Source: Segatella copri
GTDB taxonomy: Bacteria; Bacteroidota; Bacteroidia; Bacteroidales; Bacteroidaceae
DNA length: 64,000 bases
Reading direction: 5' to 3'
Assembly: GCF_009494395.1 (NCBI RefSeq)
Contig: NZ_VZCB01000060.1
Location: 19,082-83,081, forward strand
The position numbers and the translations under genes are program-made. The notes beneath the pieces were generated by a model. It ran no database searches. It saw only the letters and a program-made list of their open reading frames with translations, and was not told the origin of the DNA. Positions 25,337 through 34,165 of this stretch are shown piece by piece (the first letter of the stretch is position 1; the number at the start of each line of letters is the position of its first letter).

Positions 25337-25909
25337 TTAATATAGTAATACTAATCCGGCAAAAGCCGAGTAGAGTATCATGCGGATAGGATTGATCTTC
25401 ATCACTTTTACGCCGATAAAGGTGGCAAAAAAGAGGGCGATGGAGATGTAGAAATGCCAGGGATTGGCTGGTGTAGAGAAGTTCTCGCCATTCATCAGAA
25501 GCAGGGCTGCGGCTCCTACCAGACCGACAATGGCTGGGCGAAGACCGATGAAGATGCTCTGAACGGCTGAGGTGTTCATATACTTGTACAGCATCTTGCT
25601 GATAAGAATCATCAAAACAAAGGATGGGAGAACCAACGCAAAGGTTGCCATGGCACTTCCGAGTACAGCCATCATGCCACTCATGCCGGCATTATGGACT
25701 GCTGTATAGCCACAATAGGTGGCGGCGTTGATACCGATAGGACCCGGTGTCATCTGAGAGATGGCAACCACATCGGTAAACTCTTGCATCGTCATCCAAT
25801 GATACTGCGTAACTACCTGTCCCTGGATCAGGGAAATCATGGAATAGCCACCTCCGAATCCGAAGATGCCTATCTGAAGGAATACGATGAAAAGCTGAAG
25901 AAATATCAT
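25337..25909 (-). CDS. Chromate transporter family protein, half-size (second of a pair)
   Basis: 190 residues from the preferred start MIFLQLFIVFLQIGIFGFGG; an earlier in-frame codon at 25942 lies in low-complexity AT-rich spacer. One CHR domain with about six membrane segments, the family motif FGFGGGYSMISLI near the N-terminus and MTPGPIGINAATYCGY in the middle. Half-size CHR proteins are encoded in pairs and are thought to work as heterodimers; the partner is at 26007. True substrate is uncertain: many such proteins export chromate, but others are untested. The pair lies directly behind purL on the same strand. Confidence 0.88.
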   Translation of the reverse strand: MIFLQLFIVFLQIGIFGFGGGYSMISLIQGQVVTQYHWMTMQEFTDVVAISQMTPGPIGINAATYCGYTAVHNAGMSGMMAVLGSAMATFALVLPSFVLMILISKMLYKYMNTSAVQSIFIGLRPAIVGLVGAAALLLMNGENFSTPANPWHFYISIALFFATFIGVKVMKINPIRMILYSAFAGLVLLY

Positions 25910-26006
25910 TTCAATTAATAATTGATAATTGATAATTAACAATGAGGCTTACGCCTTTGCCTCGGAGGCTTCTATACATTATTAATTATACATTGTACAT
26001 TAAACT
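25910..26006. other. AT-rich spacer with direct and inverted repeats between the two transporter genes
   Basis: Contains AATTGATAATTGATAATTAA at one end, a GC-richer centre with GAGGCTT-ACGCC-TTTGCCTC, and TACATTATTAATTATACATT at the other. It looks like a small extragenic repeat inserted between genes that elsewhere usually abut; not proven. Confidence 0.35.
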
Positions 26007-26546
26007 TTACTCCGTTGGCTGGATAAACTGTCCATAGATGTATCCACCTACGGCAGCAGCGATAATAATCCAGATTGGGTTGACGCCCAGAAGCCATATC
26101 AGGAGGGCTGACAGGATAGGAATCCAGCAGTTGACAAGCGAAATTCCGGCACTCTTGGCAAGTGAGAACGTAGGAACGGCTATCAATGCCACGACGGCAG
26201 GACGGATGCCTGCAAACATGGCAGCAATCACCTTGTTGTCTTCAAACTGATGGAAAAACATGGCTATCGCCAGGATAATAAGGAAGGATGGCAACGAAGC
26301 GCCGAGGGTGCAGACGATGGCTCCCGGTGTCTTTGCCAACTTATATCCGAGCAGGGAACTCATGTTGATGGCCAAGGCCCCCGGACAAACCTGGGTAGTA
26401 GCGATGGCATCCAGAAATTCCTCCTTCGTCATCCAATGATGCTTGTCGACGACTTCGGATTCTATAATAGGAATCATGGCATAGCCACCACCAAAGGTGA
26501 CTATGCCAATCTTCATGAATGTCTTAAATAAATCTGTATATTTCAT
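26007..26546 (-). CDS. Chromate transporter family protein, half-size (first of a pair)
   Basis: 179 residues, one CHR domain. It starts MKYTDLFKTFMKIGIVTFGG with the motif TFGGGYAMIPIIE, and has VCPGALAINMSSLLGY in the middle and about five to six membrane segments. Together with the 25337 protein it forms the two halves of a full transporter. Its start is only 4 bases after the purL stop, so it is almost certainly co-transcribed and perhaps translationally coupled with purL. Confidence 0.88.
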   Translation of the reverse strand: MKYTDLFKTFMKIGIVTFGGGYAMIPIIESEVVDKHHWMTKEEFLDAIATTQVCPGALAINMSSLLGYKLAKTPGAIVCTLGASLPSFLIILAIAMFFHQFEDNKVIAAMFAGIRPAVVALIAVPTFSLAKSAGISLVNCWIPILSALLIWLLGVNPIWIIIAAAVGGYIYGQFIQPTE

Positions 26547-26550
26547 TTAT

Positions 26551-29500
26551 TTACTTTACTCTTTCTTCAATCCACTGACGTGCATTGACAAATGCCTCAA
26601 TCCAAGGAGTTACCTCGTCGTTGTGGCGATCAGCTGGATACCAGGCGTTCTGCCATGGGAAGATGGCACGCTCCAAGTGTGGCATCATAGCCAAGTGGCG
26701 ACCATCTGCAGAGCAGATACCTGCTACATTGTAGTCACTGCCGTTAGGATTACCTGGATACTCAGCGTAGTTGTACTTCGCAATGATGTTGTAGTGATCC
26801 TCTGGCTCAGGCAAGTAGAAACGACCCTCGCCGTGAGCTACCCAGATACCGAGCTTATCACCGCTCAGGCTACCGAACATCACACTGTCGTTCTGAGGAA
26901 TAGTCAAACCGAGGAATGTGCTCTCGAACTTCTTGGATGTGTTGTGGCAGAGGTGTGAACGATGCTTGTGCTCAGGATTGATGAGGTTCAACTCAACCAT
27001 CAGCTGGCAACCGTTGCAGATACCGAGTGAAAGGGTATCCTCACGGGCATAGAACTTATCGAGTGCCTCCTTAGCCTTAGGATTGTAGAGGAATGCACCA
27101 GCCCAACCCTTGGCAGAACCGAGAACGTCGGAGTTAGAGAAACCACCGCAGAATACGATGAAGTTTACATCTTCCAAGGTCTCACGACCGGAAATCAAGT
27201 CGGTCATCATCACATCCTTTACATCGAAGCCGGCGAGATACATAGAGTATGCCATCTCACGCTCACCATTGGTACCCTTCTCACGGATGATAGCTGCCTT
27301 GATGCCTGATGGCTTGCGACGGTTAGCGTCGAGGCTGTAGCTAGCAAGAGTTCCCTTGAAGCCGTAACCGAAGTTCATCTCGATAGGCTGCTTCTTATAG
27401 TTGGTGTAACGCTTCTTAGCCATACCGTTCATGCTCTGCTTGCGGTCGAGGAGGTAAGATGTCTTATACCAGTCATCACGTAATGCATCGATATCGAACT
27501 CGTGCTCGAAGCCTTCCTTCTTGATGATAATCTTGCGGAGCTCAGGAGCTGGATAACCAATCTTGGCATAACCGATACCGTTCTCATCGAAGAATGCCTT
27601 CAACTCGTCCTTGTGAGCATCGCTTACCTGGATGACAACACCTGGGTTCTCTGCGAAGAGAGTCTTGATGATGTCGGCATCTGCGATGTCGTGGAGGTTG
27701 ATCTTCATACCACCCTCTACGTTGGCGAATGTCATCTCGAGGAGAGTTGTAATCAAACCACCGGCACTGATATCGTGACCAGCCATTACCCAACCACGGT
27801 TAATGAGTTCCTGTACAGCGTTGAAGCAGTCAACGAAGTATTCTGGGTTCTTCACGGTAGGAACATCGCTGCCCACCTTGCCCAGGCTCTGTGCGAAGGC
27901 AGAACCACCGAGGCGCTGCTCGTCGAAGCTGAAGTCGATATGATAGAGGCTAGAGTTCTTGTCGTTAACGAGAACTGGGCTAACCACCTTCTTGACATCT
28001 GAAACCTCACCGCCGGCACTGACGATAACGGTACCAGGAGCGATGATCTTCTCGCCGTTAGGATACTGCTGGGTCAAAGAGAGAGAGTCCTTACCTGTTG
28101 GTACGTTCACGTGGATGGCGCAGCAGAAGTCTGACAATGCCTTCACACCCTCGTACAGACGGGCATCCTCACCCTTCTGGCTGCGGCAAGGCCACATCCA
28201 GTTAGCAGAGAGGCTGATGCTGTCCATACCATCTGCCAATGGAGCCCATACGATATTAGTCAATGACTCTGCTACAGAGAGTACTGAACCTGCCTTAGGA
28301 TCGGCAAGACCAGCCTGAGGAGCATGACCCATTGCTGTTACGATACCCTTCTCGCCACGGTAGTCGAGTGCTACGACACCACAGTCTGAGAGTGGCAACT
28401 GAATCTGACCCTGACCCTGCTGACGGGCAATCTTACCTGTCACGGAACGGTCAACCTTGTTGGTCAACCAATCCTTACAAGCCACAGCCTCCATCTGGAG
28501 AACGCGCTGCAAGTACTCGTCGAGGTTATCTGCAGAATAAGTTACATCTTCATATTTACGCTCTACGGTCTCATCCACCATCACAGTCTTAGGAGTATGA
28601 CCGAACATCTGAGCTACATCGAGGTCGAATGGCTTCACGCCGTCAGCCTGCTTGAAGCTGAAGTGAGCATCGCCAGTAGTCTCACCAACCACGTACATTG
28701 GAGCACGCTCACGGTCGGCAATCTTCTGAACCTCGCTGATATACTTCTCGTCGATGAGCAAGCCCATGCGCTCCTGGCTCTCGTTGGCGATGATTTCCTT
28801 AGCGCTCAAAGTCTTGTCGCCGATAGGCAACTTAGACATGTCGATTTCGCCACCGCACTCTTCTACCAACTCAGAGAGACAGTTCAAGTGACCGGCTGAA
28901 CCGTGGTCGTGGATGCTGACTACTGGGTTCTCATCGTTCTCAACGAGTGCACGAACCAGGTTGTAGGCACGCTTCTGCATCTCAGGGTTGGCACGCTGAA
29001 CAGCGTTCAACTCGATACCGTTGCTGTAACGGCCTGTATCTACAGAAGAAACAGAACCACCACCAAGACCGATGCGATAGTTATCACCACCTACTACTAC
29101 AACCTTGTTGCCCTTCTGTGGCTCACCCTTCTTATAGTCACGCTTCTTGCCGTAGCCTACACCACCAGCAAGCATGATTACCTTATCGTATGCATACTTC
29201 TCACCATTCTCCTCGTGCTCGAATGTAAGCACAGAACCGGTGATGAGAGGCTGACCAAACTTGTTACCGAAGTCTGATGCACCGTTGGAAGCCTTGATCA
29301 GAATCTGTTCAGGAGTCTGATAGAGCCACTTACGAACAGGCATGATGTCTTCCCAGTCGCGCTCAACATCGCTCTTTCCGTTGTCATCCTTCAGGCGAGG
29401 ATAAGCAGTCATGTAGCAGGCTGTACCTGCGATAGGCCATGAACCTACACCACCACCCATACGGTCGCGGATTTCACCACCCGTACCGGTAGCAGCACCG

Positions 29501-30276
29501 TTGAAAGGCTCTACAGTAGTAGGGAAGTTGTGAGTCTCAGCCTTCAGAGAGATAACACTCTCGATATCCTTCACCTGGAAGAAATCGCTGGTAGTCTGAT
29601 CGGCTGGAGCAAACTGCTCGATAACAGGACCCTGAGAGAAAGCCACGTTGTCCTTGTAAGCAGAGAGAATCTTGTTAGGGTTCTCCTGAGTGGTCTTCTT
29701 GATCATGCTGAAGAGAGAAGACTCCATCTCTTTACCATCGATGATAAACTGGCCGCCGAAGATCTTGTGGCGGCAGTGCTCTGAGTTGATCTGTGCGAAA
29801 CCGAAGATTTCGCTGTCGGTGAGAGGGCGTCCGTTCTCTTTCTCCAGCTTGTGGAGATAAGCCATTTCGTCCTCGCTGAGGGCAAGACCCTCTTCCTCGT
29901 TATACTTCTCGAGGTCATCGACGTACTTGATAGGTTCTGGCTGGTGGTTCACGGTGAACACATCCTGACCGATACCGTTGTACATACGCTGGAGCATAGG
30001 GTCGTGCTCAGCGTCCTCGCTATCTACAGGGAAGTACTCCTCGATACGCGAAATGCCGTTAAGACTCATGTTCTGAGTAATCTCAACGGCATTCGTACTC
30101 CAAGGAGTAATCATTTCACGGCGTGGACCGACATAGAAGCCCTGCAACTGCTGGGCGTCCTCTAAAGTCGCGTCACCATAAAGCCAACAAAGTTCATTGA
30201 TTTCGTCCTGAGATGGTTTGTGATCAATCTCGGTCGCAATCACACTCTTAGATGGAGTTCTGAAAAAAAGAATCAT
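26551..30276 (-). CDS. purL: Phosphoribosylformylglycinamidine synthase
   Basis: Fourth step of purine synthesis: converts FGAR, glutamine and ATP to FGAM. 1241 residues, the large single-chain form. N-terminal PurS-like region, a linker (about 170-220 with SEHCRHKIF), two PurM-like halves (ETHNFPTTVEPFNGAATGTGG and later KDSLSLTQQYPNG), and a C-terminal class I glutaminase. The glutaminase nucleophile is Cys1087 (LGICNGCQL), and the partner His/Glu are in MMPHLERAIFPWQ. Promoter box TATCTTTG lies on the minus strand at 30325-30332. The two chromate-transporter halves follow without a terminator. Confidence 0.96.
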   Translation of the reverse strand: MILFFRTPSKSVIATEIDHKPSQDEINELCWLYGDATLEDAQQLQGFYVGPRREMITPWSTNAVEITQNMSLNGISRIEEYFPVDSEDAEHDPMLQRMYNGIGQDVFTVNHQPEPIKYVDDLEKYNEEEGLALSEDEMAYLHKLEKENGRPLTDSEIFGFAQINSEHCRHKIFGGQFIIDGKEMESSLFSMIKKTTQENPNKILSAYKDNVAFSQGPVIEQFAPADQTTSDFFQVKDIESVISLKAETHNFPTTVEPFNGAATGTGGEIRDRMGGGVGSWPIAGTACYMTAYPRLKDDNGKSDVERDWEDIMPVRKWLYQTPEQILIKASNGASDFGNKFGQPLITGSVLTFEHEENGEKYAYDKVIMLAGGVGYGKKRDYKKGEPQKGNKVVVVGGDNYRIGLGGGSVSSVDTGRYSNGIELNAVQRANPEMQKRAYNLVRALVENDENPVVSIHDHGSAGHLNCLSELVEECGGEIDMSKLPIGDKTLSAKEIIANESQERMGLLIDEKYISEVQKIADRERAPMYVVGETTGDAHFSFKQADGVKPFDLDVAQMFGHTPKTVMVDETVERKYEDVTYSADNLDEYLQRVLQMEAVACKDWLTNKVDRSVTGKIARQQGQGQIQLPLSDCGVVALDYRGEKGIVTAMGHAPQAGLADPKAGSVLSVAESLTNIVWAPLADGMDSISLSANWMWPCRSQKGEDARLYEGVKALSDFCCAIHVNVPTGKDSLSLTQQYPNGEKIIAPGTVIVSAGGEVSDVKKVVSPVLVNDKNSSLYHIDFSFDEQRLGGSAFAQSLGKVGSDVPTVKNPEYFVDCFNAVQELINRGWVMAGHDISAGGLITTLLEMTFANVEGGMKINLHDIADADIIKTLFAENPGVVIQVSDAHKDELKAFFDENGIGYAKIGYPAPELRKIIIKKEGFEHEFDIDALRDDWYKTSYLLDRKQSMNGMAKKRYTNYKKQPIEMNFGYGFKGTLASYSLDANRRKPSGIKAAIIREKGTNGEREMAYSMYLAGFDVKDVMMTDLISGRETLEDVNFIVFCGGFSNSDVLGSAKGWAGAFLYNPKAKEALDKFYAREDTLSLGICNGCQLMVELNLINPEHKHRSHLCHNTSKKFESTFLGLTIPQNDSVMFGSLSGDKLGIWVAHGEGRFYLPEPEDHYNIIAKYNYAEYPGNPNGSDYNVAGICSADGRHLAMMPHLERAIFPWQNAWYPADRHNDEVTPWIEAFVNARQWIEERVK

Positions 30277-30324
30277 ACTATTTCTCTTTTTATTATGTTA
30301 ATGTATTTATTTTTCTTTCGGTTG

Positions 30325-30332
30325 CAAAGATA
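30325..30332 (-). promoter_or_regulatory. -7 box of purL (TATCTTTG)
   Basis: Minus-strand TATCTTTG followed by CAACCG; leader of about 45 bases. No purine riboswitch-like structure is seen. Confidence 0.62.
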
Positions 30333-30479
30333 GCGCTAAATTTTGGAAATACAAAGCCTTTGCTCGTATTTTTATAGTTAGTTAATGCTTTCCCCTTGTA
30401 AAAAACTACAAAATATTGATTTTGTGGTTAAAAATGTCTAAAACGCTTTGACAAATGATGTTTATTCGGGTCTAATAAG

Positions 30480-30487
30480 TAACTTTG
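30480..30487 (+). promoter_or_regulatory. -7 box of the OmpA-family gene (TAACTTTG)
   Basis: TAACTTTG followed by CACC, with TTGACA at about 30448-30453; leader of about 58 bases. Confidence 0.6.
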
Positions 30488-30549
30488 CACCGTGAAAGCG
30501 TGTGTAACATTTAAATGTATATTTAATAACTGAAAATAAAAATAGGAAT

Positions 30550-31410
30550 ATGAAACAGACTAAGATTTTTGCAATGGTTTTGATGGCAGCAGCTTTGTTG
30601 ACAACAAGTTGCGCTAGTAAGAAGGATCTTCAGAATTGCCAGACAGAAAACAGAGAGTTGACTGCCAATTACCAAGATACAAAGGAGAAGTTGGCTGCTA
30701 CAGAGGCTAGTCTCGCTGCAGCTCAGGAGCAGCTCGCTACTGCAAAGAGCGACTACGCTAAGTTGCAGAGTGCTCTCGACAAGAGTTTGACAAATGCTAA
30801 TCAGAACAACATTAGCATCGAGAAGCTCGTTGACCAGATCAATGAGAGCAACCAGTACATCCGTCATTTGGTTGAGGTGAAGAGCAAGAGCGATTCTCTG
30901 AACATGGTATTGACCAACAACCTGACCCGCTCACTCAGCCGTGAGGAGATGAAGGAAGTTGACGTTCAGGTATTGAAGGGTGTGGTTTACATCTCTTTGG
31001 CTGACAACATGCTCTATCAGAGCGGTAGCTATGAGGTGAACAGCCGTGCTAAGGAGACTTTGAGCAAGATTGCCAAGATTATCCAGGACTACAAGGATTA
31101 CGATGTACTCATCGAGGGTAACACTGATAACGTGCCTGTAAGCACAACAAGTGCCAAGATGAAGAACATCCGTAACAACTGGGACCTCTCTGCTCTCCGT
31201 GCAGCTTCTGTTGTTCAGTATCTCCAGGACAACTTCGGTGTTAATCCTAAGCGTATGACTGCTGGTGGTCGTGGTGAGTACAACCCTGTTACAACCAACA
31301 ATACAGAGGTTGGCAAGCAGCGTAACCGTCGTACCCAGATTATCATCACTCCTAAGCTCGACCAGTTCATGGACTTGATCGACAAGGCTCCAGAGGATTC
31401 TCAGAAGTAA
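30550..31410 (+). CDS. OmpA-family lipoprotein with coiled coil
   Basis: 286 residues. Lipoprotein signal with Cys21 (LLTTSCASKK); a coiled coil (about 28-95, rich in Ala, Glu, Lys, Gln); and a C-terminal OmpA-type peptidoglycan-binding domain (about 155-275: LIEGNTDNVPVS, NWDLSALRAASVVQYL, GRGEYNPV, NRRTQIII). Likely anchors the outer membrane to the cell wall, with the coiled coil spanning the periplasm. Monocistronic, with its own promoter box (30480) and a strong terminator (31479-31516). Confidence 0.9.
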   Translation: MKQTKIFAMVLMAAALLTTSCASKKDLQNCQTENRELTANYQDTKEKLAATEASLAAAQEQLATAKSDYAKLQSALDKSLTNANQNNISIEKLVDQINESNQYIRHLVEVKSKSDSLNMVLTNNLTRSLSREEMKEVDVQVLKGVVYISLADNMLYQSGSYEVNSRAKETLSKIAKIIQDYKDYDVLIEGNTDNVPVSTTSAKMKNIRNNWDLSALRAASVVQYLQDNFGVNPKRMTAGGRGEYNPVTTNNTEVGKQRNRRTQIIITPKLDQFMDLIDKAPEDSQK

Positions 31411-31478
31411 TCTTGGTTAGATTATGAAGAATGAATAATCAGGGCTTGCACATCATTGCGTCCTGATGTATATGATAG

Positions 31479-31516
31479 AAGGCACCAATGGGTTTATGCT
31501 CATTGGTGCCTTTTTT
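31479..31516 (+). terminator. Terminator after the OmpA-family gene
   Basis: Perfect 12-bp stem (AAGGCACCAATG / CATTGGTGCCTT) and six T. Confidence 0.9.
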
Positions 31517-31621
31517 GTATAAATATGCATGAATTATAGAAGATGGCTTGGAAAAAGCGTGTTTTGTTGTCATTTTGATAGAAAATATTTTAATTTCCTT
31601 TCTTTTATCAAATCTTTTTCG

Positions 31622-31629
31622 TAATTTTG
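31622..31629 (+). promoter_or_regulatory. -7 box of icd (TAATTTTG)
   Basis: TAATTTTG followed by CAGGC; leader of about 28 bases. Confidence 0.62.
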
Positions 31630-31660
31630 CAGGCAAATTATTAATTAGACATGAATTGTT

Positions 31661-32872
31661 ATGGAAAAGATTAAGATGACGACTCCATTGGTAGAGATGG
31701 ACGGTGATGAGATGACAAGAATCCTTTGGAAGATGATCAAGGACGAACTGATTCTTCCTTTCGTTGACTTGAAGTCTGAGTATTATGACTTGGGTTTGCC
31801 TTATCGTGACCAGACCAATGACCAGGTAACCATTGACTCTGCTGAGGCTGCCAAGAAATATGGTGTAGCCGTGAAGTGTGCTACCATTACCCCTAATGCC
31901 CAGCGTATGGACGAGTATAAGCTCCACAAAATGTGGAAAAGTCCTAACGGAACAATCCGTAGCATCATGGACGGTACCGTGTTCCGTGCTCCTATTACCA
32001 TTCCTAGCATTCACCCATGTGTGAAGAACTGGGAGAAGCCTATCACTATCGCCCGTCATGCTTATGGAGATGTATACAAGAGCGTGGAGATTCGTGCTGA
32101 TGAACCGGGAGTAGCTAAACTCGTGTTCGAGGGTAAGAGTGGCAAGAAGCAGGAGGTTGAAATCCATAACTTCGATGGCGCTGGCGTTATTCAGGGTATG
32201 CACAATACCGACAAGAGTATCCGCAGCTTTGCTCACAGCTGCTTCAAGTTTGCCATCGATACCAAGCAGGACCTTTGGTTCGCTACCAAGGATACCATCT
32301 CCAAGACTTACGATGCTCAGTTCCGTAAGATTTTTGAGGAAGTATACGAGAGCGACTACAAGGAGAAGTTTGCAGAGCTTGGCATCGAGTACTTCTATAC
32401 ATTGATTGATGATGCCGTGGCTCGTGTGATTCGTAGCAAGGGTGGTTTCATCTGGGCTTGCAAGAACTATGATGGTGATGTGATGAGCGATATGCTCAGT
32501 ACCGCATTCGGTTCTCTGGCAATGATGACTTCTGTCTTGGTTTCTCCTGATGGAAAATATGAATATGAGGCAGCACATGGTACAGTAACACGTCACTACT
32601 ATCGCTACTTGAAAGGTGAGGATACATCTACCAACCCAATGGCAACCATCTTTGCATGGAGCGGTGCATTGAGAAAGCGTGGTGAGCTGGATGGCATCAA
32701 GGAGTTGCAGGACTTTGGCGACCAGTTGGAGGCTGCTTGCTTCGATACCTTGAATGACGGTATCGCTACCAAAGACCTCGTCAACCTGATGGAGGGAGTT
32801 AAGGCTAAGGCCGTGAACTCTGCAGGTTTCATCGCTGCTATTCGTGAGCGTTTGGAGAAGAGATTGGGATAA
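31661..32872 (+). CDS. icd: NADP-dependent isocitrate dehydrogenase
   Basis: Oxidises isocitrate to 2-oxoglutarate with NADP in the TCA cycle. 403 residues, the length of the eukaryote-like dimeric form. Typical strings: [20 protein letters not shown] at the start, [20 protein letters not shown] (substrate site), [28 protein letters not shown] (metal-binding Asp residues, positions about 250-278) and [14 protein letters not shown]. Monocistronic, between its promoter at 31622 and the terminator at 32896-32940. A 385-codon open frame on the opposite strand is a shadow. Confidence 0.95.
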   Translation: MEKIKMTTPLVEMDGDEMTRILWKMIKDELILPFVDLKSEYYDLGLPYRDQTNDQVTIDSAEAAKKYGVAVKCATITPNAQRMDEYKLHKMWKSPNGTIRSIMDGTVFRAPITIPSIHPCVKNWEKPITIARHAYGDVYKSVEIRADEPGVAKLVFEGKSGKKQEVEIHNFDGAGVIQGMHNTDKSIRSFAHSCFKFAIDTKQDLWFATKDTISKTYDAQFRKIFEEVYESDYKEKFAELGIEYFYTLIDDAVARVIRSKGGFIWACKNYDGDVMSDMLSTAFGSLAMMTSVLVSPDGKYEYEAAHGTVTRHYYRYLKGEDTSTNPMATIFAWSGALRKRGELDGIKELQDFGDQLEAACFDTLNDGIATKDLVNLMEGVKAKAVNSAGFIAAIRERLEKRLG

Positions 32873-32895
32873 GCCAAAAATCAGATAAACAAAGG

Positions 32896-32940
32896 AAAAG
32901 CCTTACCGGAGTCAATAGATGACACTGGTAAGGCTTTTTT
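32896..32940 (+). terminator. Terminator after icd
   Basis: A 12-bp stem (AAAAGCCTTACC / GGTAAGGCTTTT) and a T run; it may also serve the convergent XRE gene. Confidence 0.88.
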
Positions 32941-32960
32941 GATATAAAGAGCGGAAACTT

Positions 32961-33197
32961 TTACTTCTTACGCTTGGAAGAAAGAGCATCTGAGTAGTAC
33001 TTGAAAAAGTCAACTTTCAAGATTTTACTGATGTGGAACAGCATGCCCGTATCGATGGTAGTGCGATCGTATACCTTATATATATTGGTGCGATGGCAAC
33101 CAAGTTCGTTTGCCAACCATACAGATGTTTTACCCTGCCGTTGAAGTTCTTCCTTGATGAGTTTGCCTATGGCCACAGTATTAACTTTATCGTTCAT
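32961..33197 (-). CDS. Small XRE-family DNA-binding protein
   Basis: 78 residues, nearly all one Cro/C1-type helix-turn-helix (about 8-66): IGKLIKEELQRQGKTSVWLA, ELGCHRTNIYKVYDRTTIDT, LFHISKILKVDFFKYY. The C-terminus is a basic tail (SSKRKK). The phrase pattern matches small solitary XRE regulators common in Bacteroidales; target unknown. Own promoter box TAATTTTG at 33247-33254. It faces away from the response-regulator gene, whose promoter is 170 bases off, so regulation of that neighbour is possible but not shown. Confidence 0.85.
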   Translation of the reverse strand: MNDKVNTVAIGKLIKEELQRQGKTSVWLANELGCHRTNIYKVYDRTTIDTGMLFHISKILKVDFFKYYSDALSSKRKK

Positions 33198-33246
33198 AAT
33201 TCTTTGCTTATTAAAGATTTTGTATATTCTTGTCTAAATCCGGTTG

Positions 33247-33254
33247 CAAAATTA
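33247..33254 (-). promoter_or_regulatory. -7 box of the XRE gene (TAATTTTG)
   Basis: Minus-strand TAATTTTG followed by CAACC, 50 bases before the ATG. Confidence 0.6.
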
Positions 33255-33424
33255 CCAATATAGTATTAAAATAGCGAACAAACTTGTAGCGGATTTGGTT
33301 ACATTGCGTTAAAGTGTGTCATAAAATTCTTTAAAATTGTAATAAAACTAATCTTTTTTAAGCTGATTTGGTGAATGTAATTGAATTGTAATCGAATGTA
33401 ATGCGTATTACAAAAGAAAAAGTG

Positions 33425-33432
33425 TAATTTTG
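33425..33432 (+). promoter_or_regulatory. -7 box of the two-component operon (TAATTTTG)
   Basis: TAATTTTG followed by CAGGC. Upstream, TGTAAT/ATTAC words recur (GTAATTGAATTGTAAT, GTAATGCGTATTAC at about 33400), possible sites for autoregulation. Confidence 0.55.
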
Positions 33433-33457
33433 CAGGCAGAATTTAAATGATAGGAAT

Positions 33458-34153
33458 ATGGAAGCAAATAAGAAGAAAATCCTGGTTGTTGATGATGAGC
33501 AGGACTTGTGTGAAATCTTGAAGTTCAATTTAGAGACAGAGGGGTATCAGGCAGATACTGCCAATTCGGGTGAGGAAGCTATATCGATGGATATTGCCTC
33601 TTATGATCTTTTATTGCTTGATGTGATGATGGGAGGAATGAGCGGATTTCAGCTGGCAAGACAGTTGAAGGAGAATCCGATGACAGCTCATGTGCCTATC
33701 ATCTTCCTGACAGCCCGTGATACGGAGAATGATACTGTGACCGGATTCAATCTGGGTGCAGATGATTATATCTCCAAGCCTTTCTCTATCCGGGAGGTGA
33801 TGGTGCGAGTGCGTGCTGTGCTGCGCCGTACAATGGAGCAGAGAGGTAACAGCAGCGAGCCTTCTCTGATTAACTATCAGGGTTTGCAGCTGAATCTGGA
33901 CAAGAAGTCGGTGACTGTGGATGGAGAGTGTGTGCCATTTACCAAGACAGAGTTTGAACTCTTGCGCCTTCTGCTGGAAGAGCGTGGTAAGGTGTTCTCT
34001 CGTCAGGAACTCATCGACCGAGTATGGCCAAAGGATGTGATGGTGCTCGACCGTACTGTGGATGTGAATATTACCCGTATGCGAAAGAAAATTGGTAAAT
34101 TTTCCAAGTGTATCGTTACCCGTCTGGGATTTGGTTATTATTTTGATGCATAA
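33458..34153 (+). CDS. OmpR/PhoB-family response regulator
   Basis: 231 residues: receiver domain (about 7-122) with acidic pocket Asp12/Asp13, phosphoacceptor Asp55 (LLLLDVMMGG), conserved Thr (FLTAR) and Lys (ISKPF). A winged-helix DNA-binding domain follows (about 135-230: FTKTEFELLRLLLEERGKVF, DRTVDVNITRMRKKIGK). It lies 12 bases before its sensor kinase gene. The signal and targets cannot be read from the sequence; PhoB-like or envelope-stress control are both possible. Confidence 0.93.
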   Translation: MEANKKKILVVDDEQDLCEILKFNLETEGYQADTANSGEEAISMDIASYDLLLLDVMMGGMSGFQLARQLKENPMTAHVPIIFLTARDTENDTVTGFNLGADDYISKPFSIREVMVRVRAVLRRTMEQRGNSSEPSLINYQGLQLNLDKKSVTVDGECVPFTKTEFELLRLLLEERGKVFSRQELIDRVWPKDVMVLDRTVDVNITRMRKKIGKFSKCIVTRLGFGYYFDA

Positions 34154-34165
34154 ACATATATCATC

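Noticed and set aside
30277..30324. Purine riboswitch before purL
   Set aside because: The 48-base leader is too short and has no matching three-way junction.
31439..32596. 385-codon open frame antisense to icd
   Set aside because: Overlaps the OmpA terminator region and icd; no domain; codon-bias shadow.
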